From Candidatus Aminicenantota bacterium (GTDB taxonomy: Bacteria; Acidobacteriota; B3-B38; Guanabaribacteriales; B3-B38): a stretch of DNA of 6,940 nucleotides. Of the stretch, positions 1 to 5,848 are shown piece after piece. The stretch is from the NCBI GenBank assembly GCA_029880275.1, contig JAOUOQ010000101.1:1-6940 (forward strand). Direction: 5' to 3'. Each line of letters begins with the position of its first letter. Within the stretch, counting starts at the first letter, position 1. The notes under the pieces are model-generated. The model saw only the letters and a list, made by a program, of their open reading frames with translations, did not search any database and had not been told where the DNA came from. The translations under genes and the position numbers were made by a program.

Positions 1-360
1 AGCGGTGGGGAAGCACAGAGGTTGAAGCTGGCTTCCATGCTGACCCTCAGAGGAAAGAAGGAGCGCTATCTTTTTCTCTTTGACGAGCCGACCACCGGGC
101 TCCATATGGCGGATGTCGAGGTTCTGCTGCGGGTATTTGATAGGCTGTTGTCCGAAGGGCACTCCATCCTGGCCATAGAGCATAACCTCGATTTCATCAG
201 CCAGGCAGACTACATCATTGACTTAGGTCCCGAAGGGGGAGAAGAGGGGGGAGCGATTGTCGCCAGGGGCAGTGTGGAAGACATTATGGCAGCAAAAAAC
301 TCTTACACCGGTGCTTTCCTGAAGGAGAGACTGAAGCACCTGAAAAGGCTGTCATCGTGA
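1..360 (+). CDS. uvrA: UvrA, excinuclease ABC subunit A (C-terminal part, cut by window edge)
   Basis: UvrA is the damage-recognition ATPase of cytoplasmic nucleotide excision repair; it forms a dimer and loads UvrB at lesions. The reading frame is open from base 1, so the gene starts outside the window and only the last 119 residues of a protein usually about 940 long are present. Visible landmarks belong to the second ABC ATPase domain: the signature SGGEAQR at window residues 1-7, the Walker B LFLFDEPTTGLH with Asp28-Glu29, and the switch histidine in AIEHNLD at His61. These are followed by the UvrA-typical DLGPEGG and SYTGAFLK tail. It ends with TGA at 358-360. It converges with the minus-strand gene ending at 408. 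Nothing in this part is abnormal. Identification is firm because the signature and tail are highly specific to UvrA. Confidence 0.96.
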   Translation, partial: SGGEAQRLKLASMLTLRGKKERYLFLFDEPTTGLHMADVEVLLRVFDRLLSEGHSILAIEHNLDFISQADYIIDLGPEGGEEGGAIVARGSVEDIMAAKNSYTGAFLKERLKHLKRLSS

Positions 361-378
361 GGTAACGGTTTGCTTATC

Positions 379-400
379 TCCTCTTAATTTCCTAAGAGGA
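379..400. terminator. Hairpin between the convergent uvrA and TRASH-like genes
   Basis: A perfect 8-bp inverted repeat (TCCTCTTA at 379-386, TAAGAGGA at 393-400) with a 6-base loop lies in the 47-base gap between two convergent stop codons. Its position suits a shared transcription end for both strands. Neither strand has a clean U-tract directly after the stem; on the plus strand a T-rich stretch appears only from about 424. Termination is therefore inferred from position and stem, not from a classical intrinsic terminator. Confidence 0.35.
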
Positions 401-407
401 TGGAGAT

Positions 408-578
408 TTATTCCGCTTTACTCTTTGTTTTTTTCTTCTGCTCTTCCTTCCAATAATTGAGGCATTTAATGTCGCAAAAGTGAAGGGTGTAATCCATCCC
501 TTCGTGGGTAACCGCAGCATCCCTGGGGATGAGCTTTTTGCATACCTCACAGGCTATCTTTTCGGGCTCTTTATTCAT
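408..578 (-). CDS. Small cysteine-rich TRASH/DUF3330-like protein (56 aa)
   Basis: This short gene encodes 56 residues beginning MNKEPEKIACEVCKK and ending in a lysine-rich tail. It has Cys10-X2-Cys13, then Cys35-X3-Cys39 preceded by His33. The Cys13-X21-Cys35-X3-Cys39 spacing fits the consensus of TRASH domains (C-X19-22-C-X3-C), which bind metal in metal-trafficking and sensing proteins; the layout also resembles DUF3330-type small zinc-ribbon proteins. Aromatic residues in HFC and a Trp43 soon after the last Cys are also typical. Its ATG lies one base after the stop codon of the upstream TPR-like gene. A GGAG ribosome binding site sits inside the end of that gene, so the two are very likely translationally coupled. 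There is no signal peptide, so it is probably cytoplasmic. Metal binding is inferred; the specific function is unknown. Confidence 0.8.
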   Translation of the reverse strand: MNKEPEKIACEVCKKLIPRDAAVTHEGMDYTLHFCDIKCLNYWKEEQKKKTKSKAE

Positions 579-579
579 T

Positions 580-1023
580 TTAGGCTCCTTTTTTCTCCGA
601 TGGACTTGGCTGAGGAGCCTCCTCCTCCGAAGGGGAGAGTTTCTCCTTTAACTTATTATAATTGCCCGTATTATTTGCCGCCTGATAAGCCTTGAGGGCA
701 TAGCTGTATTTACCCAGCTTTTCTGCTGCAATCCCCAGCCGGTTCCACTGCTCGGCCTCTACTTTAAGCCCGGAAATTTTCTCCGCATAGGCGAGCAGAA
801 AATAATCCCCTTCATCCACCGCCTTCTCCATTACCTCTCTTATTTTGCGCTCATCTTTTGCCTGCTCCAGAAACTCCACCGCCTCGCAATATTTCCCCTG
901 CTGGATGAGGAGCTCGGCAATCTTCACCCTTCTTTCGGCGGAAATATCCTTTGAATAAAGGAGCCGTTGCTTCTCTGCCAGGTCGTAATGCTCGGGAAGT
1001 AACTTCTTTTTTGAGTCTTTCAT
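580..1023 (-). CDS. TPR-like helical repeat protein of unknown function (147 aa)
   Basis: I do not recognise a named family. The 147-residue protein is helical and shows two tetratricopeptide-like hairpins. One covers about residues 29-56, with the pattern A-ELL-x3-G-x-Y-x2-A. A second, clearer one at about 91-117 reads WNRLGIAAEKLGKYSYALKAY. Between them lies a charged helical stretch that may be a degenerate repeat. The tail after residue 129 is rich in Pro, Ser and Glu and is probably disordered. No signal peptide or membrane segment is visible. TPR units normally mediate protein-protein contacts, so a scaffold or adaptor role is plausible but inferred. The start is supported by AAAGGTG about 11 bases before the ATG. 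It is followed after one base by the cysteine-rich gene at 408-578, suggesting the two proteins work together. The 95-base gap to the cyclo-ligase gene is AT-rich (about 1035-1080) and could hold its own promoter, though no consensus -35/-10 pair is clear. Confidence 0.75.
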   Translation of the reverse strand: MKDSKKKLLPEHYDLAEKQRLLYSKDISAERRVKIAELLIQQGKYCEAVEFLEQAKDERKIREVMEKAVDEGDYFLLAYAEKISGLKVEAEQWNRLGIAAEKLGKYSYALKAYQAANNTGNYNKLKEKLSPSEEEAPQPSPSEKKGA

Positions 1024-1087
1024 AAGGAGATAAACACCTTTCGCACTGTAGTTTAAATCTTAATTAATATACCACAAAAACAGATTG

Positions 1088-1111
1088 GCTTCCACTAAAA
1101 ATGGTGGGAGC
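1088..1111 (-). terminator. Hairpin just after the cyclo-ligase stop codon
   Basis: An 8-bp stem with one G-U pair (1088-1095 with 1104-1111, loop 1096-1103) starts 7 bases after the TAG stop of the cyclo-ligase gene. It can be lengthened by AGATT (1082-1086) pairing with AATCT (1116-1120) across an asymmetric internal loop. On the minus strand the stem is followed after a few bases by GTTTTTG, a weak U-tract; on the plus strand it is followed directly by TTTT. It may end or attenuate the cyclo-ligase transcript before the TPR-like gene. Support is moderate because the minus-strand U-run is offset. Confidence 0.4.
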
Positions 1112-1118
1112 TTTTAAT

Positions 1119-1844
1119 CTATGTGCTCTCCATTCTACTTTGTGGTTTTAAGATTTTTAGTATCGGTATCAACTCCAGCTTTTCCTTGTCCAGCAGGTCC
1201 CAGCAGACCCCTGGAGGGCGGGGGAAGGATGTGTGGGTGGTGATAAGCTCCTCCGGGGTGATGATGTAGTCTACGGGGATATCGTGGACTTTCATCTGCA
1301 TAGGGAAGTTGACCATCTGCAAGGGGTGGACAGTGGTCACAATAGGGGTGCGGGGGGATATCTTCCCCATTTCGGTCAGCAGGGCATACTCCAGGTCGGA
1401 ATAGCCTCCCCCTTTGCCTACTCGTGCCCCTTGGGTATTGACAGCTACCGAGCCGCAGACCACCAGCTCTATCCCTTTGACCTCCTGCGGCAGCACCGAC
1501 TTTCCATATTTGAAAGCTCCCTTGATAGAGGAGGCGTGGTAGAGATTGGCTTTTATTCTTGCAGGGTCCAGCTCGATGAAGCAGCGGGGGGACCTCAGGC
1601 GGGGGACCGCCATATAGACGATTTTCCCCTCTTTCAGAGCCAGGTGCCTTACCTCACGCTGAGGGGAATCGGGATTAGACTTGATGACCCTTGCGCTCTG
1701 CCAGACGGGGGATTTTTGAAGTTGGCGGGCGGCGAGCTCGGCGCCGGTGAAATTGGGAATCCTCCCCACGGCACCCGGGAAGCGCACCACCCCCTTCGCT
1801 TCCATCAACCGCCATATCTGCTGGCGAATTTCTTCTTTGGTCAT
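1119..1844 (-). CDS. 5-formyltetrahydrofolate cyclo-ligase family protein (COG0212, paralogue-like)
   Basis: The 241-residue protein belongs to the MTHFS/COG0212 fold. Classical members use ATP to convert 5-formyl-THF to 5,10-methenyl-THF in the cytoplasm. The family hallmark is the glycine-rich nucleotide-binding motif at residues 139-152 (GARVGKGGGYSDLE), followed by TVHPLQM and HDIPVDYIITPE. The N-terminal region has GRIPNFTGAELAAR (27-40) and NPDSPQREVR (57-66), typical of longer members. Classical enzymes usually have GGGYYD; here the second Tyr is Ser and LE follows. That matches the long paralogue branch (the MTHFSD-like group), for which cyclo-ligase activity is doubtful and a link to thiamin metabolism has been proposed. 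The name should therefore be read as a family assignment. The start has only a weak GAGAAG ribosome binding site 6 bases upstream. It lies 175 bases downstream of the S9 peptidase gene, behind a possible terminator. Confidence 0.85.
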   Translation of the reverse strand: MTKEEIRQQIWRLMEAKGVVRFPGAVGRIPNFTGAELAARQLQKSPVWQSARVIKSNPDSPQREVRHLALKEGKIVYMAVPRLRSPRCFIELDPARIKANLYHASSIKGAFKYGKSVLPQEVKGIELVVCGSVAVNTQGARVGKGGGYSDLEYALLTEMGKISPRTPIVTTVHPLQMVNFPMQMKVHDIPVDYIITPEELITTHTSFPRPPGVCWDLLDKEKLELIPILKILKPQSRMEST

Positions 1845-1885
1845 CCCGCACTTCTCAACCTTCTATCTATTAAGAAGGAGCAACA

Positions 1886-1937
1886 GGTAAAAAAAGGGGG
1901 AGGGCGGTAGATAGATATTCAAAATACCCCCTTTACC
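1886..1937 (-). terminator. Possible intrinsic terminator or attenuator ahead of the cyclo-ligase gene
   Basis: Read on the minus strand, AAAGGGGG (1934 to 1927) pairs perfectly with CCCCCTTT (1900 to 1893). The second arm runs straight into a run of seven T (1895 to 1889), which is the layout of a Rho-independent terminator. The loop is long, 26 bases. It lies after the S9 peptidase gene and 42 bases or more before the cyclo-ligase ATG, so it could end the peptidase transcript or act as an attenuator in the leader of the next gene. The loop contains TCTATCTA, complementary to TAGATAGA downstream (1869 to 1862). Confidence 0.45.
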
Positions 1938-1993
1938 TATTCCCCTTAGAGAGCTGGGCTCAACTCCTCAGGGAAACTCCCTCCCCCTGTTGA

Positions 1994-2015
1994 TGACCAC
2001 CATTCTTTGTGGTCA
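1994..2015 (-). terminator. Hairpin next to the S9 peptidase stop codon
   Basis: A perfect 7-bp inverted repeat (TGACCAC at 1994-2000, GTGGTCA at 2009-2015) with an 8-base loop lies 4 bases downstream of the peptidase TAA. There is no U-tract after it on the minus strand, so it could protect the 3' end of the message or mark a Rho-dependent end, and need not be an intrinsic terminator by itself. The more terminator-like structure is the one at 1886-1937. Confidence 0.3.
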
Positions 2016-2019
2016 GATC

Positions 2020-4212
2020 TTATTTCTCCTCTTTCTCTTCCTCTTTTAAAGTCTTCAGCAGCTCTTTCCAGTCGAGCCACTCTTCCTTACCCTTGATCCA
2101 CTTCTCAAACCAGCTAAACTCCGCCTGCATCTTGACCATCTGGTAGCGGATGTCACTCAGACCATGGGGCATATTGGGATAGACGATGTATTCGGTGGGC
2201 ACCCCCAGCTTCTTCAGCGCCATATGGAGCTCGTCTCCCTGGGGCTTGGGTATCCGCTGGTCCTTTTCGCCGAAGTGAATGAGGGTGGGCGTTTTTGCCT
2301 TCTTGATGTACTTGAGGGGGGAGACCCGCACATAATCATCCCAGTTGTCGTAAGGTTTCCCCTGGAAATAAAACTCCCTGGTAAATTGGACATCGGTCTG
2401 GGCGTAGAGGGAGATCCAGTTGACCGCCCCCGCCCCGGTGGAGATAGCCTTGAAGCGGTCAGTGGAGACCAGGGTCCAGTTCGACCAGTGCCCCCCGGCG
2501 CTCCAGCCCATCATACCTAACTTATCGGGGTCGGCAATCTCTCGCTTGATAAGGTAATCGACTCCGGTTATAATATCGTCAAAAGCCTGGCGGAAGTAGT
2601 CCCCGGCAATCTCCATTCTGAACTTCTCCCCGTAGCCAGCAGAGCCGCGGTAGTTGGGCTGGAATACCGCATATCCGTTGCCGGCATAAATATGGACATA
2701 AGTGCCATAGGAGTCAGAAAATTCGTTGGTATAGGCGCTGGCAGGTCCGCCGTGGATTTGTACTATCAGCGGATAGCGTTCCCCCTGCTGGAAGCCTGCG
2801 GGCTTGATGAGGAGCCCTTCAATGCTTTTCCCATCGGTGCTCTTCCATCGGATGGTCTCATACTCGCCAAGAAGCATCTCCTCCACCTCCGGGTTGCTCC
2901 GAGTGAGCTGAATCCACTCTTTGGGGTCTCCGAGCTTCTCCCAGGAAGATATATACAGGTCGGTGGGGCGGGCGGGGTCTGAGTAGCTGATAATCAACGT
3001 CCCGCTGTCCTCATCTTTGCCGACGAAAACTGCAGCATTCTCCTTGGTAATCTGCTTGGCTTTTCCCCCTGAGATAGGAATGGCGAAGAGGGAGTAGTTT
3101 ACCCCCATCAGGGTGTTGGAGTATATGGTCTGGCTGTCGTCCCCCCAGAAGGAGACGGAGACATCGTAGTCAAAATCAGAGGGGAGTTTGCGCCATTCCC
3201 CTCCACCAACGGGGAGGAGATATATCTTGCTGGTGCGGTAGGTGGTGAACTCATCATCAGCAGAAAAAGCCAGCCATCGGCTGTCGGGAGAAAAGAGGAA
3301 GCCGCCTTCGGATACCTGGTTATCGGTCAGCTGGGTGACCTCGCCCGTGGTGAGGTCCAGCAGGTAGAGCTCGCTGTCCATCCAGCCGGCATATCGGTCG
3401 GTGGAAACACCTTCAAAGGCGATCCATCTTCCATCCTTGGAAGTCTCCACGCTGGAAACCGTATATTCTTCACCCGAGGTGAGGCGCTTCTCCTCCTTGG
3501 TGTCTAAATCAATCATCCACAGGTGCTCGGGCGGCTTGGGTTGGTTGACAATCTGGACATCAAATCCCTTCTCCTTACGCTTGAGGTCGTCTTCATCGAC
3601 CTGGTCGGGGGAGGTGAAGTAAATGCTTTTGCAATCGCGACTCCAGTCCCACCAGACGATGGGTGTTTCATGCTTGGTGAGTTGAACCGCTTCGCCACCC
3701 CGCGGAGTCATCAGCCATATCTGCCGCTTCTCGGGCTTACCGGCAGAGTAAGCCAGTTGTTTCCCATCGAGGCTCCACTCAAAGCGGTTGACTCCCTCCT
3801 TGTCGTCGGTTACCCGTCTTGCCTCGCCGCCATCGGGGCGCATGAGATAGAGCTGCCGCTTCTCCTCCCTGTCGCAGAGAAAGCCAAACAGCCCCCCTTC
3901 AGGATACCAGGCGGGGCTCTGCTCGTTCTTGTCCTCGGTGAAGGTCATCTGGCGTGCCTCTCCTCCGGCGGTGGAGACGAGATAGATGTCGCCAAACCGC
4001 TTCCCTTTCTCCCAGTTGGTCTCCGAGATATTGCAGAGGAGCCACTTGCCGTCGCGGGAAACATCCATACTCCCTACATATCTCATGTTGATAACGTCCA
4101 TAAAGGTCATCGGTCGTTTTGCTGCGGTGGGCTGCTCAGAGGTGCTCAAAGCCTGGGAAGTAATAAGGAGAAAAAAGGCAATCGTTATGACAGATATAAC
4201 CCTAACTCTCAT
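2020..4212 (-). CDS. Secreted S9 family (prolyl oligopeptidase-type) serine peptidase
   Basis: This 730-residue exported peptidase cleaves peptides, typically as a dipeptidyl or acylaminoacyl peptidase. Residues 1 to about 23 form a Sec signal peptide (basic MRVR, then a hydrophobic run ending near SQALS). Residues about 35-440 contain repeated beta-propeller blades of the PD40/TolB type: SRDGKWL at 52-58, RPDGGEA at 125-131, SPDSRWLAFS at 308-317, SGGKAKQIT at 381-389. The C-terminal alpha/beta-hydrolase domain (about 450-715) has HGGP at 487-490, the nucleophile Ser571 in GWSAGG, Asp651 in FGEKDQRIP and His683 in MPHGL, so a full Ser-Asp-His triad is present. GWSAGGH and the following STDRFKA and YAQTD match a known S9 subgroup. 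The tail is charged (EEEKEEK). A strong AGGAGGT at 4219-4225 supports the start. It lies 111 bases after the aspartic-protease-like gene and may share its transcript. Substrate specificity cannot be read. Confidence 0.95.
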   Translation of the reverse strand: MRVRVISVITIAFFLLITSQALSTSEQPTAAKRPMTFMDVINMRYVGSMDVSRDGKWLLCNISETNWEKGKRFGDIYLVSTAGGEARQMTFTEDKNEQSPAWYPEGGLFGFLCDREEKRQLYLMRPDGGEARRVTDDKEGVNRFEWSLDGKQLAYSAGKPEKRQIWLMTPRGGEAVQLTKHETPIVWWDWSRDCKSIYFTSPDQVDEDDLKRKEKGFDVQIVNQPKPPEHLWMIDLDTKEEKRLTSGEEYTVSSVETSKDGRWIAFEGVSTDRYAGWMDSELYLLDLTTGEVTQLTDNQVSEGGFLFSPDSRWLAFSADDEFTTYRTSKIYLLPVGGGEWRKLPSDFDYDVSVSFWGDDSQTIYSNTLMGVNYSLFAIPISGGKAKQITKENAAVFVGKDEDSGTLIISYSDPARPTDLYISSWEKLGDPKEWIQLTRSNPEVEEMLLGEYETIRWKSTDGKSIEGLLIKPAGFQQGERYPLIVQIHGGPASAYTNEFSDSYGTYVHIYAGNGYAVFQPNYRGSAGYGEKFRMEIAGDYFRQAFDDIITGVDYLIKREIADPDKLGMMGWSAGGHWSNWTLVSTDRFKAISTGAGAVNWISLYAQTDVQFTREFYFQGKPYDNWDDYVRVSPLKYIKKAKTPTLIHFGEKDQRIPKPQGDELHMALKKLGVPTEYIVYPNMPHGLSDIRYQMVKMQAEFSWFEKWIKGKEEWLDWKELLKTLKEEEKEEK

Positions 4213-4229
4213 GTCTCGACCTCCTGTTA

Positions 4230-4245
4230 TAACTTTTAGAAGTTA
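4230..4245 (-). promoter_or_regulatory. Small dyad just upstream of the S9 peptidase ribosome binding site
   Basis: TAACTT and AAGTTA form perfect 6-bp arms around a TTAG spacer, 4 bases upstream of the AGGAGGT ribosome binding site. TATTAT (4261 to 4256 on the minus strand) lies just upstream and could be a -10 element, but no matching -35 is visible at 16-18 bases. The dyad could be an operator or a minor leader hairpin. The region is AT-rich, so chance is a real possibility. Confidence 0.25.
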
Positions 4246-4323
4246 AAGATTTTCTATAATACCTTACTTCAGAGTAGCTGCCCGCGATGCGGCTCTTGCT
4301 CCCCCTGGAGAGAAGCGCCCTGG

Positions 4324-5322
4324 TTATCTCTTATGTACAATAAGCTGGTTTTTGTTACAGTTGAGGGTGATCTTCCCCAGGTGCTGCAGGATATCGTTCC
4401 CTATCAGTAAAGTCTGTTTATCTCCGAAGATATCCAGATCAGCGATATATATCTTCAAGGGTCCCTTAATGGTGATAGAGCCAATCTGAAGGGAGCTTAA
4501 CTCCATTACATGGCTTCTTACCGGGCGACCATCGCCCCCCCATAATGTGCCACCACTTTTCAGCTGGGGGTTGAATCGGCTGATGCCGAGTTCGCTTGCA
4601 CCCGACCACGAGATGATACTCTGACCGCTCCCAAGGTCGAGCCATCCTTGCATGGACTTCCCACCTGGCAACCCTACAGGGAGAACAACCTCCCCGCCGG
4701 GGACGCCCTCCCAGGGATTAATGGAGAAGGGGATTATTTCTCTTATGCTGATTCCGGGATTCAGAGGGTTATTTAAGTCGGCTCTTGTGAAAGTAATCTG
4801 GCGGTTATCGTAGTCGATGGTGGTGATCATCCGATGAATAACTTCACACCCTATTATTCCATCGACTGGATAGTCCTTCCAATCCAGAACAACTACCCTG
4901 TGGTTCTGCACTGCCAGCTCTCCAATCTGGAATTGCTCAAGCAACAGAGTGGTACCCTCGATATAGCTCAACCCTCCAATGCCCCGTACCGGTATCTTTA
5001 TGAAATTTCCCAGCTCAATAAGACTTCTCTCTATAGATTGCTTGGTAAAGGTGGTGATGCTCCAGGCGTTGTCCAGATGCATGGTGAACACAGCTTCTTC
5101 GCCAATCCTGACCGGGAGATGTATCTTAGCATCGTCGAAGGTGAAAGGGAGAGCCACCTTTCCCGAAGGGGGAAAACGGAGCTTCAGTTGGCTTCGGGCA
5201 ACTGCGGCGGCGGCTTTTCCTGCTGAAGAGAGGGTGGATAAAAATAAGAGGGGTAGTAAAACCACTAATAGCCCCCAGGGGATGAGAAGAAAGTATCTCC
5301 TGATGCCTCCCTTGAAAATCAT
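4324..5322 (-). CDS. Secreted double-domain aspartic-protease-like (retropepsin-type) protein
   Basis: The 332-residue protein begins with a long signal or anchor sequence: basic GGIRRY, then a hydrophobic run at about 11-31, then SSAGKAAAA. Two retropepsin-like beta-barrel halves follow. The first has the active-site position as LDNAWS (Asp84-Asn85-Ala86) and the closing strand DGIIGCEVIHRM-TIDYD (154-172). The second has WLDLGSGQS (Asp229-Leu230-Gly231) and LLIGNDILQHLGKITL (305-320). In active enzymes this motif is usually D-T-G or D-S-G; both halves keep the Asp but depart elsewhere. The family is the bacterial secreted aspartyl protease-like group, whose substrates are mostly unknown. 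An AAGGAGGT at 5327-5334 only 4 bases from the ATG supports the start. It is the first gene of the leftward block and lies 111 bases before the S9 peptidase gene, suggesting co-expression of two exported proteases. Whether it is catalytically active is uncertain. Confidence 0.85.
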   Translation of the reverse strand: MIFKGGIRRYFLLIPWGLLVVLLPLLFLSTLSSAGKAAAAVARSQLKLRFPPSGKVALPFTFDDAKIHLPVRIGEEAVFTMHLDNAWSITTFTKQSIERSLIELGNFIKIPVRGIGGLSYIEGTTLLLEQFQIGELAVQNHRVVVLDWKDYPVDGIIGCEVIHRMITTIDYDNRQITFTRADLNNPLNPGISIREIIPFSINPWEGVPGGEVVLPVGLPGGKSMQGWLDLGSGQSIISWSGASELGISRFNPQLKSGGTLWGGDGRPVRSHVMELSSLQIGSITIKGPLKIYIADLDIFGDKQTLLIGNDILQHLGKITLNCNKNQLIVHKR

Positions 5323-5438
5323 GGTTACCTCCTTCTTCAGCCCAATGTAATGAGCTGCTACATATGCTCACCCCCTTACCAGAGGCAAAAACCACTTGTT
5401 ATACTCTCCTCTACTTATATAGACGCTTTCTCTACCCC

Positions 5439-5470
5439 AAAGGTTCGCCTTTATTGGAAAAAAGTTCCAA
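5439..5470. repeat. Two adjacent small inverted repeats
   Basis: AAAGG-TTCG-CCTTT (5439-5452) is followed after one base by TTGGAA-AAAAG-TTCCAA (5454-5470). Both arms are perfect, 5 and 6 bp. They sit in the divergent spacer about 120-150 bases upstream of the aspartic-protease-like gene. They could be operator sites, or RNA hairpins if a minus-strand transcript starts further upstream. No U-tract on either side marks a terminator. Confidence 0.35.
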
Positions 5471-5568
5471 CCGCGGCGAATCCGAATAAGAGAACTCTAC
5501 CACAACAATAATATTATGATATATCCATGCATTTTTTGCAACAGAAAAAGATAACTTTTTGGTAGATA

Positions 5569-5574
5569 TATAAT
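5569..5574 (+). promoter_or_regulatory. Candidate -10 element
   Basis: A perfect TATAAT in an AT-rich stretch, oriented towards the possible small gene at 5626 and the radical SAM gene at 5861. No good -35 hexamer is found 16-18 bases upstream (the region reads AAAAGA). It is a candidate only, supported by position and by the match to the bacterial -10 consensus. Confidence 0.25.
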
Positions 5575-5625
5575 TTATGTCGGCAGCCTTTAGTTTATAA
5601 GGATGAAGCAGGGGGAAAAGTATAT

Positions 5626-5763
5626 ATGGTAAGGAAGTGGATTCCTGTTCAACAGAAGGCTTCAATCATATTGTGCTGGTCCACACTTTTCGTGGAGCCG
5701 ACATCTCATCTGGCAAAAGGGCAAGACAGCAACTACCTCCTTGCCATGATGCCGAGCTTATGA
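5626..5763 (+). CDS. Possible small exported peptide or remnant gene (45 aa)
   Basis: An ATG at 5626 follows AGGGGG (5609-5614) by 11 bases and opens 45 codons ending in TGA at 5761-5763. The product begins MVRKWIPVQQK, followed by an uncharged, largely hydrophobic run ASIILCWSTLFV (residues 12-23) and then a polar C-terminal half. This is the pattern of a short signal peptide or single membrane segment. It is preceded by a TATAAT at 5569 and ends 97 bases before the radical SAM gene, so it could be an upstream member of that transcript. I recognise no family. It could equally be a chance open frame or the start of a decayed gene. Confidence is low because length and composition do not discriminate. 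Confidence 0.25.
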   Translation: MVRKWIPVQQKASIILCWSTLFVEPTSHLAKGQDSNYLLAMMPSL

Positions 5764-5799
5764 TACTATTTTATAAAAGTTCCCGGGTAAACATATATG

Positions 5800-5848
5800 C
5801 GGTAGGGAGTTCCCTCCAAGATGAGGGTGAGTTTTAGCCTCTCTACCG
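5800..5848 (+). promoter_or_regulatory. Structured leader of the radical SAM gene
   Basis: CGGTAGGGAG (5800-5809) pairs with CTCTCTACCG (5839-5848) over 10 bp with one G-U. It encloses a second hairpin, CCCTC (5812-5816) with GAGGG (5823-5827). The base of the outer stem touches the ribosome binding site GGGAGG (5848-5853) 7 bases before the ATG at 5861. An alternative small hairpin, AGGGA-GT-TCCCT at 5805-5815, competes with both. The arrangement could modulate ribosome access. No known riboswitch class is recognised. Confidence 0.4.

Noticed and set aside
480..695. A 71-codon plus-strand frame overlapping the TRASH-like and TPR-like genes
   Set aside because: The two minus-strand genes explain the region, with coupled start and stop, ribosome binding sites and conserved Cys spacing. 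The plus-strand product looks random.
1233..1910. A 225-codon open frame on the plus strand
   Set aside because: It lies opposite the cyclo-ligase family gene, whose glycine motif and flanking motifs are unmistakable. No family features are seen in the plus-strand product.
3523..4239. A 238-codon open frame on the plus strand
   Set aside because: It is antisense to the S9 peptidase gene, which has a signal peptide, propeller motifs and a full catalytic triad. The antisense product shows no recognisable domain, and the open frame follows from the codon use of the real gene.
5434..5500. tRNA-like look of the GGTTCGCC and GGCGAATCC segments
   Set aside because: No acceptor stem, anticodon arm or proper GGTTCGA-TCC T-arm can be assembled on either strand; the stems present are only short local hairpins.
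5432..5665. A 77-codon minus-strand frame in the divergent spacer
   Set aside because: It needs a TTG start without a convincing ribosome binding site, lies in AT-rich non-coding sequence, and shows no recognisable motif.
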